A stretch of 64,000 nt of DNA, taken from Pseudochrobactrum kiredjianiae (lineage in GTDB: Bacteria; Pseudomonadota; Alphaproteobacteria; Rhizobiales; Rhizobiaceae). The position numbers and the translations under genes were made by a program. Shown here one piece after another: positions 35,880 through 44,156 of the stretch. The notes below the pieces were generated by a model that was given only the letters and a program-made list of their open reading frames with translations, was not told the origin of the DNA and did no database searches. How positions within the stretch are numbered: the stretch's first letter is position 1; the number at the start of each line of letters is the position of its first letter. The stretch is taken from assembly GCF_030362795.1 (NCBI RefSeq), contig NZ_JAUCBM010000008.1, positions 55,020-119,019 of the forward strand, read 5' to 3'.

Positions 35880-37994
35880 TTAATTCTGTAAACGCTCTAT
35901 CAAGAAGTATGTTGTTGGTCCATTTGTCGGCGTATTTGTCCATATTTCTGCAGCCATTGCACCTGAGCCTGAGGTAATGGGGGCAAGCACTGTGCCATCG
36001 AGCATAACAGGCGATATCTGCCATGTATCTGTATAAGGAAGACTGATACCTATGTGATCAACCCTGATAATAACGGGGAGTGCGCCATAACTTGTTACTG
36101 TTTTTTCTGTTGCATCTGTGAAAGTCATCCCGGTATTTTGAGCGTCTGTTGCGTAGATGATAAGAAGGCGACGGCTGTTCGCAATGCTTTGACCATCCAG
36201 TGAAGACACTGCAAAAAGGCCTCCTGCGGTTGCATAATTAATTGTGAGCGCATCCAAAGTAACCGGATTAGATATTCCTGAAAAGGCAATAGCTTCTGTT
36301 TGCGATGTCACAACCTTTAATATTCCGTCTATTGAGTTGAGATGGAGTTGTTTTGTGTCGCTGACATAAACACCTGCATTCGCATCCGTAGGATTTGTTG
36401 CGTCCAGAATACCGTTTTGACGCAGAAACTGGACGGCATCAGCATTCGTGGTAAATGGCCGTTGTGACGGGATAACGACATCGCCTGATTGGTGAGGCGC
36501 AGATCCTTGTCCTATTGCGGTTAAAAGCGACAAGATTGTCACTTGGTCAGGTTCGCGCGTATCTATGCCGCCTCCACTGACAAGTGAGGAAGCTGTCTGC
36601 ATTTCAGTCACAACCGATGCCGTCGAGCCAGATACATCACCCCTTCGGAACAATAAGGCAGCCAGCATTTCACCCTCGCGCGCGACAGGATCCAACGCAA
36701 ATGTGTAGGGCAGAATAGACTTCTTCCGCGGATAGTCTTCACCATAAGCCAAAATAATTGGCCCTTCACCGTGACGGCAAAGAATATCCCAGTTTTGAAG
36801 AGCAGCATATGCAGGCAGGGCCAAGCCAGATTCATAGCGGAAATGATTCCAGAAAAGATGCTCATATTCGGTCAGGATAAAGGGGCGATGCGCCCAGCGT
36901 GTTGACGCTGCCAACCGCATATAAGCTAGATTATCTGTTAATGAACTTGTTTGTTGGAGACTGTCTTGCCCGCTGAGATCTCCGATCCAGTCATGATATG
37001 TGTTCATCGTAACAGCATCTTGCCCTTGACGGGACAGGGCCGTTTGTACGCCTGGCCAATTATTATATGGCGCTATAACCGCTCTGCATCCCATTGCCCG
37101 TAAGCAATCTGTCATTTTCGCTGCGGTTTGCACCTCAGTATCCACAAAGAATAATGCCAGATCACGGAGACGAGCTGTCATAACATAACGATTGGCAGGT
37201 AATGCAACTGTCTTATTTTCTAATTGTTCATTCGGCTGAAGTTCCCAGCTCCATGCAGTCTGTAAAGCACCTGTTGTACCATACTTAACAAGTAGCCAGT
37301 CATTGAAAGGCACTTGCAGTAAAGATTGAAAAACCGGGCCGCCCTGATCGAAGGCAACCTGACTGAGAAAACCAAGACTGTTTTCATTAAACGGAACAAC
37401 AACAGCCAATGCAGGATCTTCAAAGGGAACAAGGCCTGTGTATGGGTTCTGGGTACAAAAAATATCAACCTGAAACCGCAGCCAGTGACCAAATGCTTCA
37501 TTCTCTAAATGTGTTCTTAGCCGCAGATCACCAACATTAGCCCATCTGTCGTCATAACCACCATAAGCTCCCCGTTCTGAGGTCATCCCGTCTATGATCC
37601 AGTAAATTCCGTTTTCTTTCAAGGCATGCATCAAATAGCGCACCCGATCGAGAACATCAGGATCATAGTCAAAATCTTTGGTGCGGTTAAACATTAAACT
37701 GGCATCAAGAAAATGAAATCTCGCACAATTGTAGCCATGACGGCGAAGCTGCAGAGCATAACGATCCGCGGTTGAATGGTCTGGAAAACCGCCAGCGGCC
37801 GGATTAAAGCCCAATGATGCACAGAGCATACGAACAGGAATATGGGGCGTTGAAGCAAACGCTAAACGGCCTTTATTGTTGATTATGATCCGTGTGTCTT
37901 CAGTAATTGCCGGATTGGGTAGAATGGATGAAAAATCTAAAGGGCTTTCTGAGGCCACTTCAAGATTAATGGTTTGAACAGGCGCTGCATCCAT
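35880..37994 (-). CDS. Clan GH-A-like glycoside hydrolase, cytoplasmic-looking
   Basis: The 704-residue protein has a TIM-barrel glycosidase pattern. An early GYNCARFHFLDASL strand with HFLD, NGIYWIIDGMTSERGA, and a strand ending VVVPFNENS give the candidate acid/base Glu204 in an Asn-Glu pair. A later strand, HRPFILTEYEHLFWNH, gives the candidate nucleophile Glu376. Asn-Glu plus a distal Thr-Glu-Tyr is the clan GH-A arrangement. The C-terminal 250 residues look like a beta-rich accessory domain (GVYVSDTKQLHLNSIDGILKVVT and following). No signal peptide or membrane anchor is visible, which is odd for a polysaccharide hydrolase. The specific GH family and substrate are not recognised. It is convergent with an acyltransferase gene. 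Confidence 0.75.
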   Translation of the reverse strand: MDAAPVQTINLEVASESPLDFSSILPNPAITEDTRIIINNKGRLAFASTPHIPVRMLCASLGFNPAAGGFPDHSTADRYALQLRRHGYNCARFHFLDASLMFNRTKDFDYDPDVLDRVRYLMHALKENGIYWIIDGMTSERGAYGGYDDRWANVGDLRLRTHLENEAFGHWLRFQVDIFCTQNPYTGLVPFEDPALAVVVPFNENSLGFLSQVAFDQGGPVFQSLLQVPFNDWLLVKYGTTGALQTAWSWELQPNEQLENKTVALPANRYVMTARLRDLALFFVDTEVQTAAKMTDCLRAMGCRAVIAPYNNWPGVQTALSRQGQDAVTMNTYHDWIGDLSGQDSLQQTSSLTDNLAYMRLAASTRWAHRPFILTEYEHLFWNHFRYESGLALPAYAALQNWDILCRHGEGPIILAYGEDYPRKKSILPYTFALDPVAREGEMLAALLFRRGDVSGSTASVVTEMQTASSLVSGGGIDTREPDQVTILSLLTAIGQGSAPHQSGDVVIPSQRPFTTNADAVQFLRQNGILDATNPTDANAGVYVSDTKQLHLNSIDGILKVVTSQTEAIAFSGISNPVTLDALTINYATAGGLFAVSSLDGQSIANSRRLLIIYATDAQNTGMTFTDATEKTVTSYGALPVIIRVDHIGISLPYTDTWQISPVMLDGTVLAPITSGSGAMAAEIWTNTPTNGPTTYFLIERLQN

Positions 37995-38472
37995 AATTTA
38001 TATTTCCTTCCAAGAGGTGCCTGAAATAAGTGCGTAAAATTAGCGAAATGTATATTTATAATAATATTTTTATATCAATAAAATTGTAAATTTTATTTGA
38101 TTCAATTAAAATAATTTATTTTTCTCTCGTGGAGAACTTGTCTTTGCTGAGGGCACCTTTCGTTCAAAATCCCGTATGTTTACGAGTAGTTCTTGTTCTG
38201 CCCACCCCTACAACCTCTGGCAGCGCTATTGATAGCCGAGACATGAGTGGCGATGATTACCAAATTAATCCTCGATTCCTACCACAAAAAGCCTAGTGAC
38301 CGATTATTACACGTATCCTCAACCCACTCCCTTATGCCTACTCACTCGGGTAGCTATCGGGGCAGGTATTTTACGTATTTATTTCATGCACTAAAAAGCA
38401 TGAATAAGTCAGCGATTTTAAGGTTAGTTTGCATCCTGCTATCGTGGAAATAAAATATTTGAGGGAATGATA
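37995..38472. other. A+T-rich intergenic region between glycosidase and avidin-like genes
   Basis: This 478-bp divergent interval must hold promoters for both flanking genes. It is strongly A+T-rich near 38030-38130. A small hairpin TTCATGC-N8-GCATGAA lies at 38383-38404. No gene or RNA was recognised. Confidence 0.5.
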
Positions 38473-39252
38473 ATGAGCATAGCCGGGATATGGCAAAATG
38501 AATATGGATCACGCATGACCCTGACGGTGCGCGGTTCAGTCGTTGAAGGTGTTTACGCATCGACAACCGGTTCTACCGGTGAGTTCAGCGTTACAGGCTG
38601 GGCTTGTGAAAACACAGCCACCACAGAGGCCGGACAGCCTGTTGCTCTTTCGGTTAAATGGCATTCGCTCGTTGACGGGATAGCCGATGCAAGCTGGAAC
38701 TGGGCATCTGCAATGGGCGGTCAGGTCAGTATTTTTGATGGTCGCGAGGCAATGGTCTTGTCACACTTCATGATTGCCTCGCGATCATTCGAAAGCCTAT
38801 GCAAGCACGGCCTATATATCGATAAGCTGACATTCTACCGGATTAGCGATGTACCAAAACCAGTTGAAAAACTGAACTTTATTGAGGCGAAAGCTGTTGA
38901 TCCTATTAGCGGATCATGGACAGCATCCGACGGAAGCCAAATGGATATTTCTGTCCAGTATGAGAGCGAATACAGGCTCGGTCGCTTGAGCGGTTTCTTA
39001 CATCTTGATGGCGCGAAATTGGTTTTATCCGGCTTCACCGATGTGAAGGCAGAAGATCATCAGCTTGAATTGCAGGCTACGAGTATTGTTGTGCATAATA
39101 CTCATAATAATAGTACCATGGCGCTGGGTGGATTTTTGAAACTGAAAGACGGTGTGTTAGAATTGCAGGTGCTGACTAATCAAACGACAGGCAGTGAAGT
39201 CAGCTATACGCAAAACCAGATAAGTTTCTTACGTTTTAACCGTAAGGTTTAA
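38473..39252 (+). CDS. Tandem avidin-like domain protein
   Basis: The 259-residue protein contains two related beta-barrel units. Unit 1 (about 3-125) resembles avidin/streptavidin: GIWQNEYGS matches the GTWYNQLGS loop, keeping the biotin-contact Asn9 and Ser13; GVYAS keeps the Tyr28/Ser30 pair; VKW keeps the Trp63 position; and YIDKLTF near 117 resembles the HDTF end with Asp117. The C-terminal binding-site Trps are not conserved (HFM and Cys110 at those places). Unit 2 (about 143-257) restarts with SGSWTASDGSQMDISV and ends QISFLRF; it keeps the Gly-Ser but not the Asn. No signal peptide is evident. ATG 38473 is chosen over 38467 by spacing from GAGGGA. Biotin binding is uncertain. Confidence 0.75.
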   Translation: MSIAGIWQNEYGSRMTLTVRGSVVEGVYASTTGSTGEFSVTGWACENTATTEAGQPVALSVKWHSLVDGIADASWNWASAMGGQVSIFDGREAMVLSHFMIASRSFESLCKHGLYIDKLTFYRISDVPKPVEKLNFIEAKAVDPISGSWTASDGSQMDISVQYESEYRLGRLSGFLHLDGAKLVLSGFTDVKAEDHQLELQATSIVVHNTHNNSTMALGGFLKLKDGVLELQVLTNQTTGSEVSYTQNQISFLRFNRKV

Positions 39253-39255
39253 TGT

Positions 39256-39293
39256 TTAATCTGCGCGGCACTCAGCAGTGCTTGGCAGATTAA
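39256..39293 (+). terminator. Hairpin after the avidin-like gene
   Basis: TTAATCTGC (39256-39264) pairs perfectly with GCAGATTAA (39285-39293), with an inner CACT/AGTG pairing. It lies just after the stop codon and probably terminates or stabilises that transcript; there is no T-tract. Confidence 0.55.
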
Positions 39294-39362
39294 TGAGCTG
39301 GGATAGTTCCAGGCGCTTGGTATTCAGCTCCGGCCGCAAGCAATCTGCTCATGGGGGGAGCA

Positions 39363-42083
39363 ATGCCAGATTATCCAATCATTCCTGATATTGAACAACT
39401 GCTTCAGCTCAAGCTGATGATACCGCGCCTGCCCGCAAATCTGGTCAGCAGACCCAGGTTAATAGAAATATTGGACAGCGTTCCTGATCATTCTTTTATA
39501 AAGTTTATTGCACCGGCAGGTTTTGGAAAAACAACCTTGCTGGCGCAATGGTGCGAGCATTTATCCTCACGTGGCGAGAAAATTGCCTGGCTGTCACTGG
39601 ATGACAGTGATGCCGATCCGTATCGGTTTCTTACAGGAATTGTGCGGGCAATGGAAGTTGCACAGATTGATACCGGTATCTTGTTATCAAAGATTGACCG
39701 CGATGCCTCGGAACTCAGTATCAATAACTTGCTGCGTGATTTGTACAAGGTTTTAGCGGGTGTGCGTGAACCTCTCACGCTGATATTAGATGATTATCAT
39801 CGTGCATCGAATAACCATCTGGATGAATTATTAGAGCATCTACGCAGTCATTTATCCGCGCATGTCCGGATTTTGCTCAGTACCAGATTACGGGCTGAGA
39901 ATACGCATCGTCATAAATTCATTGCTTCAACTCTGGTTGAGATAACCAGTGATATGCTGCGCTTTACGCCGGAAGAGGCGCGTCAGGTTCTTAATATTGA
40001 TATTTGTGACACGGATCGCGACGTATTGGTAGAGCGAATTGAGGGATATCCCGTCGTGTTGCAGCTCGCGCGGCTGGTGGCCTTTCAAGGGCAGTCTTCG
40101 CCGGATGTGCTGGAGCGGTTAATGGCACGGGGCGGGCATCTCTGGAGCTTTCTGACCGAAGAAGTGCTGCGCAATCTGCCGGAAGAGGTTGTTGATTTCC
40201 TGCTGGATACATCGATATTTGACCGGTTTACCGTGGAAATCGCGGATGTCGTACGGCAGCGTAAAGATAGCTGGCAAATCATGTCGCAGTTGGAAACGCT
40301 GCAAACATTATTGACCCCGTTGGATTCCAATAATCACTGGTATCGTTATCATCATCTTTTTGCTGAATATTTACAGGCTCAGTTACGGCAGCGTCATCCG
40401 GCAAAACTGGCTGCGTTGCGTTTGCGCGCCTCTGAAGCTTTCCAGCAATATAACATATTGGGGGAGGCGGTTCGCCATGCCAGTCTGGCCGGTGACTATA
40501 ATCGCTGCACGCAATTGATTGAATCCGCCGGAGGATGGCGGCTGGTGCTTTACGGCGGTATGAGCCAGCTCAACCAGTTGCTGAATTATATTCCCAAAGC
40601 GGAGAGACTGTCACATCCGAGATTACTGCTGGCCGAAGCCTATCTAATGCTGAAAAGCGGAAATATGACGGATGCCCGCACGACATTTAATCTGGTTGCA
40701 CAATCAATGCCGGATTTCCCGCCGGATTGGGATTTTCTGGATGAATGGGGACGTGATTTTTTCAGCGTTGATGTGCTCATCCGAACCTATGAAGATAATA
40801 GTGTTAACGCCAACTATCTTGCATTCTTTGAGAAGATCAAAGACTGGCCGCCGGAAACAGACGGGCTTGCTTATGGTGTGCTCGGTTGTGCGGGGGCTGT
40901 TTATGCCTTGTGTCTCGGCAGGCTGAATGCAGCAGAAGAATTTGCCCGAAAAGCGATGACCGCGATGCGGTTTGATAACTCGGTTCTCGGTCTGAATTAC
41001 TGTTTTATCCATGCAGCCATTGCCTGCACATATCGTGGTGAATTGCGCAGCGCGGCCGCTTATTTGTCACGCGCACAGGCCATGGCTATCGAGAATTTTG
41101 GCGAAGACAGCGGGCTTAAGGCAATTATTGATGTCCTGCTGGTCATGGTCAATCAATGGGGCAATAATGATCTGGCCATTGTCTCTGCTGAATATGATGC
41201 TTCATTTCAGCAAGTCTGCGAATATGACGGCTGGTTTGACATTTATGCGGCGGGGCTGGATGCCCGTTTCTGGATCGCATGGAAAAGCAGGGATATTCGT
41301 AAGCTTGATCAGGTGATCCGCGATGGTGCTAGTCTGGCCCGTTCTCGCGGTCTTGATCGGCTTTCCGGACTGGTTGAAGCGCAAACGCTGCTAAGGCATT
41401 CTCTGGTACAGGACGAAAAGTCTGAATTTTCTGTCGCGCAACATCTTGGTCAAATATACCCGTTGGGATGCTGGCGGGAGAACGCTGCCAAGTGGCGTCC
41501 ATATCAGGATGTGGGCTACGCATTGATCAACTGGTTGCTCACGCATAATATTCAGCAAGCAAAATTACGGGCTGATGACCTGTTGTCTTGTGCAAAAAAT
41601 TACGGTGCCGGTCTCTATCAGATCCGTGCTTTGTTATTGCGTGCCCGCGTTGCCCAAGCGTTAAAGGATCGTGATAAAGCGTGCGGGCTGATCGGACAGG
41701 CCGTTGAACTTGCGGCAGCGGAAAAGATTATTCGTCCTTTTCTCGAGCAACACGGATTGGCACAGCTCTTTACGCAGCTTAAGCGCGAATTATGGGAAAC
41801 CGGCCGTCATCCGGTTGAAGCTTCTTTCTTGTCGAATATCACTGATATTCTGAGTGAGTTCTATCCGGATACGCAACAAACACTGCTGGTTTTAAGCGCC
41901 CGTGAACAGGAAGTGATGCAGGAATTATCACGCGGATTGACGAACAAGGAAATAGCGCGCGTTCTGGATATGACGGAACATACTGTGAAGTTTCATTTGA
42001 AAAATATCTTCGCAAAGTTGAACGTCGACAGGCGTGCCCACGCGATTGAGATTTACCGGAAAACGGAAGCCTCGACCCTATAA
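39363..42083 (+). CDS. MalT-type LuxR transcriptional activator (LAL family)
   Basis: The 906-residue regulator has an N-terminal STAND ATPase with Walker A FIAPAGFGKTTLLAQW near residue 50 and Walker B LTLILDDYHRA. TPR-like helical repeats make up the middle. A C-terminal LuxR helix-turn-helix, LSAREQEVMQELSRGLTNKEIARVLDMTEHTVKFHLKNIFAKLNVDRRAHAI, ends the protein. ATG 39363 is preceded by GGGGGGAG and is preferred to ATG 39351, which overlaps that ribosome site. LAL proteins multimerise with ATP and an inducer to activate transcription. It sits directly upstream of racemase, channel, hydantoinase and permease genes in the same direction and is their likely activator; this is inference. Confidence 0.94.
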   Translation: MPDYPIIPDIEQLLQLKLMIPRLPANLVSRPRLIEILDSVPDHSFIKFIAPAGFGKTTLLAQWCEHLSSRGEKIAWLSLDDSDADPYRFLTGIVRAMEVAQIDTGILLSKIDRDASELSINNLLRDLYKVLAGVREPLTLILDDYHRASNNHLDELLEHLRSHLSAHVRILLSTRLRAENTHRHKFIASTLVEITSDMLRFTPEEARQVLNIDICDTDRDVLVERIEGYPVVLQLARLVAFQGQSSPDVLERLMARGGHLWSFLTEEVLRNLPEEVVDFLLDTSIFDRFTVEIADVVRQRKDSWQIMSQLETLQTLLTPLDSNNHWYRYHHLFAEYLQAQLRQRHPAKLAALRLRASEAFQQYNILGEAVRHASLAGDYNRCTQLIESAGGWRLVLYGGMSQLNQLLNYIPKAERLSHPRLLLAEAYLMLKSGNMTDARTTFNLVAQSMPDFPPDWDFLDEWGRDFFSVDVLIRTYEDNSVNANYLAFFEKIKDWPPETDGLAYGVLGCAGAVYALCLGRLNAAEEFARKAMTAMRFDNSVLGLNYCFIHAAIACTYRGELRSAAAYLSRAQAMAIENFGEDSGLKAIIDVLLVMVNQWGNNDLAIVSAEYDASFQQVCEYDGWFDIYAAGLDARFWIAWKSRDIRKLDQVIRDGASLARSRGLDRLSGLVEAQTLLRHSLVQDEKSEFSVAQHLGQIYPLGCWRENAAKWRPYQDVGYALINWLLTHNIQQAKLRADDLLSCAKNYGAGLYQIRALLLRARVAQALKDRDKACGLIGQAVELAAAEKIIRPFLEQHGLAQLFTQLKRELWETGRHPVEASFLSNITDILSEFYPDTQQTLLVLSAREQEVMQELSRGLTNKEIARVLDMTEHTVKFHLKNIFAKLNVDRRAHAIEIYRKTEASTL

Positions 42084-42239
42084 AGCTACCCGTTCGGGTA
42101 GGGCATTGGTTGCTTTTTCGAGGGCGGCTACGCTTCAAGGTAGCTTGTACGCTGAAAGCTCTCAGAGGACACTCGCTGCTTAATGTCACAGAAGACCGGA
42201 ACATAATTTACCGGCACGTGATCTTAAGAGGGAGAGGAC

Positions 42240-43076
42240 ATGTCAGCCATATCGCATACAGAGCAGCCAGCAACAACACCATTGAAAATTCTATGGGTTA
42301 ATCCCATCAATCAATCGGGCTATGACCAGCCTATTGCAGATTTGATTGAACGCGTGAAACTGCCCAATACTGAAGTTCACGTTGTATCACTTGATATTCC
42401 TGAACCGGTGAAGCTAACCAATCTTGAATGGCGCGGATTTGAAAGCAAAATCTGGTTTCCGGTCACAGCCATTGCCAATTATGCTGCCGAAAACGGCTAT
42501 GACGGTTATGCGATTGGTTGTTTTTACGATACCGCTCTGGATGAGGCGCGTGAGGTCTCCGGCGATGCAGTCGTGTGCGCACCCTGCCAGTCGGCCTTGC
42601 AAATAGTTTCCAATCTTTGCAACCGTTTCTCGGTGGTAATCGGAGTGGAAAAATGGAAGGTGCAGATGGAAGATCGCATCCGCCATTATGGTTATCACGA
42701 CAGATTAGCTTCATTCCGTACAATTGGTTTGCATGTTGACGAGTTTCAGCAGGATAAACAATGCACCGAAGACGCTATCCGTAAAGCTGTACGCGATGCG
42801 ATTGAAATCGATAAAGCAGAAGCCATTATTCTCGGCTGCACAATTGAATTCGGCTTCTATGCGCAACTGCAAAAAGAATTCAATGTACCGATCGTAGATG
42901 CGCTCTATGCCTGCTTTAAAGGTACGGAAAATGCAGCGCTCAATAAAGTACAGTTCGGCTGGAAACCGAGCCGGCTCTATAGCATGGCTCCGCCGGAAGC
43001 CGAGCGTCTGAAAGAAAGCGGCATTTTTGCTGCGCCTGCTCCGATTGCGAACACAGTGATCGTTCCGCGTACTTAA
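42240..43076 (+). CDS. Aspartate/glutamate/hydantoin racemase family protein
   Basis: The 278-residue cytoplasmic enzyme has the two-cysteine racemase pattern: Cys in the APCQSA segment and Cys in ILGCTIEFG, with an N-terminal KILWVNPINQSGYD like the NPN-type start of hydantoin racemases. An N-terminal extension of about 12 residues precedes it. Racemases of this superfamily interconvert D and L forms of hydantoins or acidic amino acids without cofactor. Its position just upstream of hyuA and hyuB and in the same direction supports a hydantoin or related cyclic substrate. GAGGGAGAGG precedes the start. Confidence 0.88.
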   Translation: MSAISHTEQPATTPLKILWVNPINQSGYDQPIADLIERVKLPNTEVHVVSLDIPEPVKLTNLEWRGFESKIWFPVTAIANYAAENGYDGYAIGCFYDTALDEAREVSGDAVVCAPCQSALQIVSNLCNRFSVVIGVEKWKVQMEDRIRHYGYHDRLASFRTIGLHVDEFQQDKQCTEDAIRKAVRDAIEIDKAEAIILGCTIEFGFYAQLQKEFNVPIVDALYACFKGTENAALNKVQFGWKPSRLYSMAPPEAERLKESGIFAAPAPIANTVIVPRT

Positions 43077-43093
43077 TCAGACTGCAATAAAAT

Positions 43094-43126
43094 CAGGGCA
43101 GCCGCTGCAGATGAGCGGCTATCCTG
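43094..43126 (+). other. Intercistronic hairpin
   Basis: AGCCGCT (43100-43106) and AGCGGCT (43114-43120), flanked by CAGG and CCTG, fold into a stem between the racemase and channel genes. It may moderate read-through or protect the upstream mRNA. Confidence 0.5.
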
Positions 43127-43171
43127 ACCGCCACAGCCGCGCACATAAAATACATCATAGGAAACAGAGTT

Positions 43172-44071
43172 ATGAAAACTCGCGCAATCGGCAAAAGTGC
43201 AGCATATATTTGTGCTGCAGCCATAACAATTTTAACACCATTATTAAGTGTTACGCCTTCAAAAGCAGGTAATTTTATCGGGCATTCGACACCGGGCAAA
43301 CCCGGCTACGCTATTCAGTTCTGGCCGAGCTTTTCGCACAGATCGGGCGGCACTGACTCTGCGGGTAGTTTTTATCAGCTGGCGTGGTTCAGTGAAACCG
43401 GACTGACCGGCACCAAGCGCGATCAGTTTGAGCTCTGGCTTGGTTTTAATGCAGGCTATGCAAGCACGACAGCCGGCTCCGGCGATGCACAGTGGGGTGC
43501 CACAGCCCCACAAATTGGTTTTGAGTACTATTATGAGGTTATTCAGCCTGAAGTAGAGGCCGGAAAAACCGGACATCGCAACTGGTGGATCAGCCCGACA
43601 TTAATGGTCAACACCCCCAACGGCAACGATAAATCGAGTGGTTTCGGTGCTGGAACGAACCAATTTTCCGTTGCCTTTAACATCAATAATTACTTTGCCT
43701 ATGATCGTTGGCAGCTGACCGTTTCACCGGTCTCAGCGCTGTATTCATTTGAAAACCAGCATAAATCCGAGTGGGTTAATGGCAAGCAAAAGCGTTTGCG
43801 CGGTGGCTTGTCGCTGACCTTTGCAGATGCCGCCCTTGGCTATCGTGTGACGGATGATCTGAGTGTCGGTATTCATCATCAGTTTGATATTTTTAACAGT
43901 GCGTCATCCGATTTCAAGCGCAGTGAACGAGGGGCGGTGGGCCCAAGCTTTACCTATACGGGCTTTGCTTCAAAGGGGTATTTTATGTCTGCGACGCTGG
44001 ATTTTGACTACTACAACAGAGGCACCACCCGCAGCACGTCGTTGAATACATGGCTAGCGAAAACGTTCTGA
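43172..44071 (+). CDS. Outer-membrane channel/transporter (phenol MetA-like)
   Basis: The 299-residue protein has a signal peptide (MKTRAIGKSAAYICAAAITILTPLLSVTPSKA, cleavage near residue 32). The mature part is a run of alternating amphipathic strands (GYAIQFWPSFSHRSG, DQFELWLGFNAGY, IGFEYYYEVIQ, WWISPTLMVNTPNG) ending in Phe, the pattern of an outer-membrane beta-barrel. The overall look is that of the MetA-pathway phenol degradation channel family. In this cluster it would admit the hydantoin-type substrate across the outer membrane; the NCS1 permease would then carry it inward. The substrate is inferred from neighbours. Confidence 0.85.
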   Translation: MKTRAIGKSAAYICAAAITILTPLLSVTPSKAGNFIGHSTPGKPGYAIQFWPSFSHRSGGTDSAGSFYQLAWFSETGLTGTKRDQFELWLGFNAGYASTTAGSGDAQWGATAPQIGFEYYYEVIQPEVEAGKTGHRNWWISPTLMVNTPNGNDKSSGFGAGTNQFSVAFNINNYFAYDRWQLTVSPVSALYSFENQHKSEWVNGKQKRLRGGLSLTFADAALGYRVTDDLSVGIHHQFDIFNSASSDFKRSERGAVGPSFTYTGFASKGYFMSATLDFDYYNRGTTRSTSLNTWLAKTF

Positions 44072-44156
44072 AGCTACGCGCGGCAGATCAGACAACACCC
44101 GATCTTACAATGCATGATCAGGCATTCTCCTGAAATAAGTCTTGGGAAATATTGAG

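Noticed and set aside
42086..42101. CTACCCG/CGGGTAG palindrome after the LAL gene as a regulatory site
   Set aside because: Short arms with almost no loop; a chance or weak hairpin cannot be excluded, so it was not listed as a feature.
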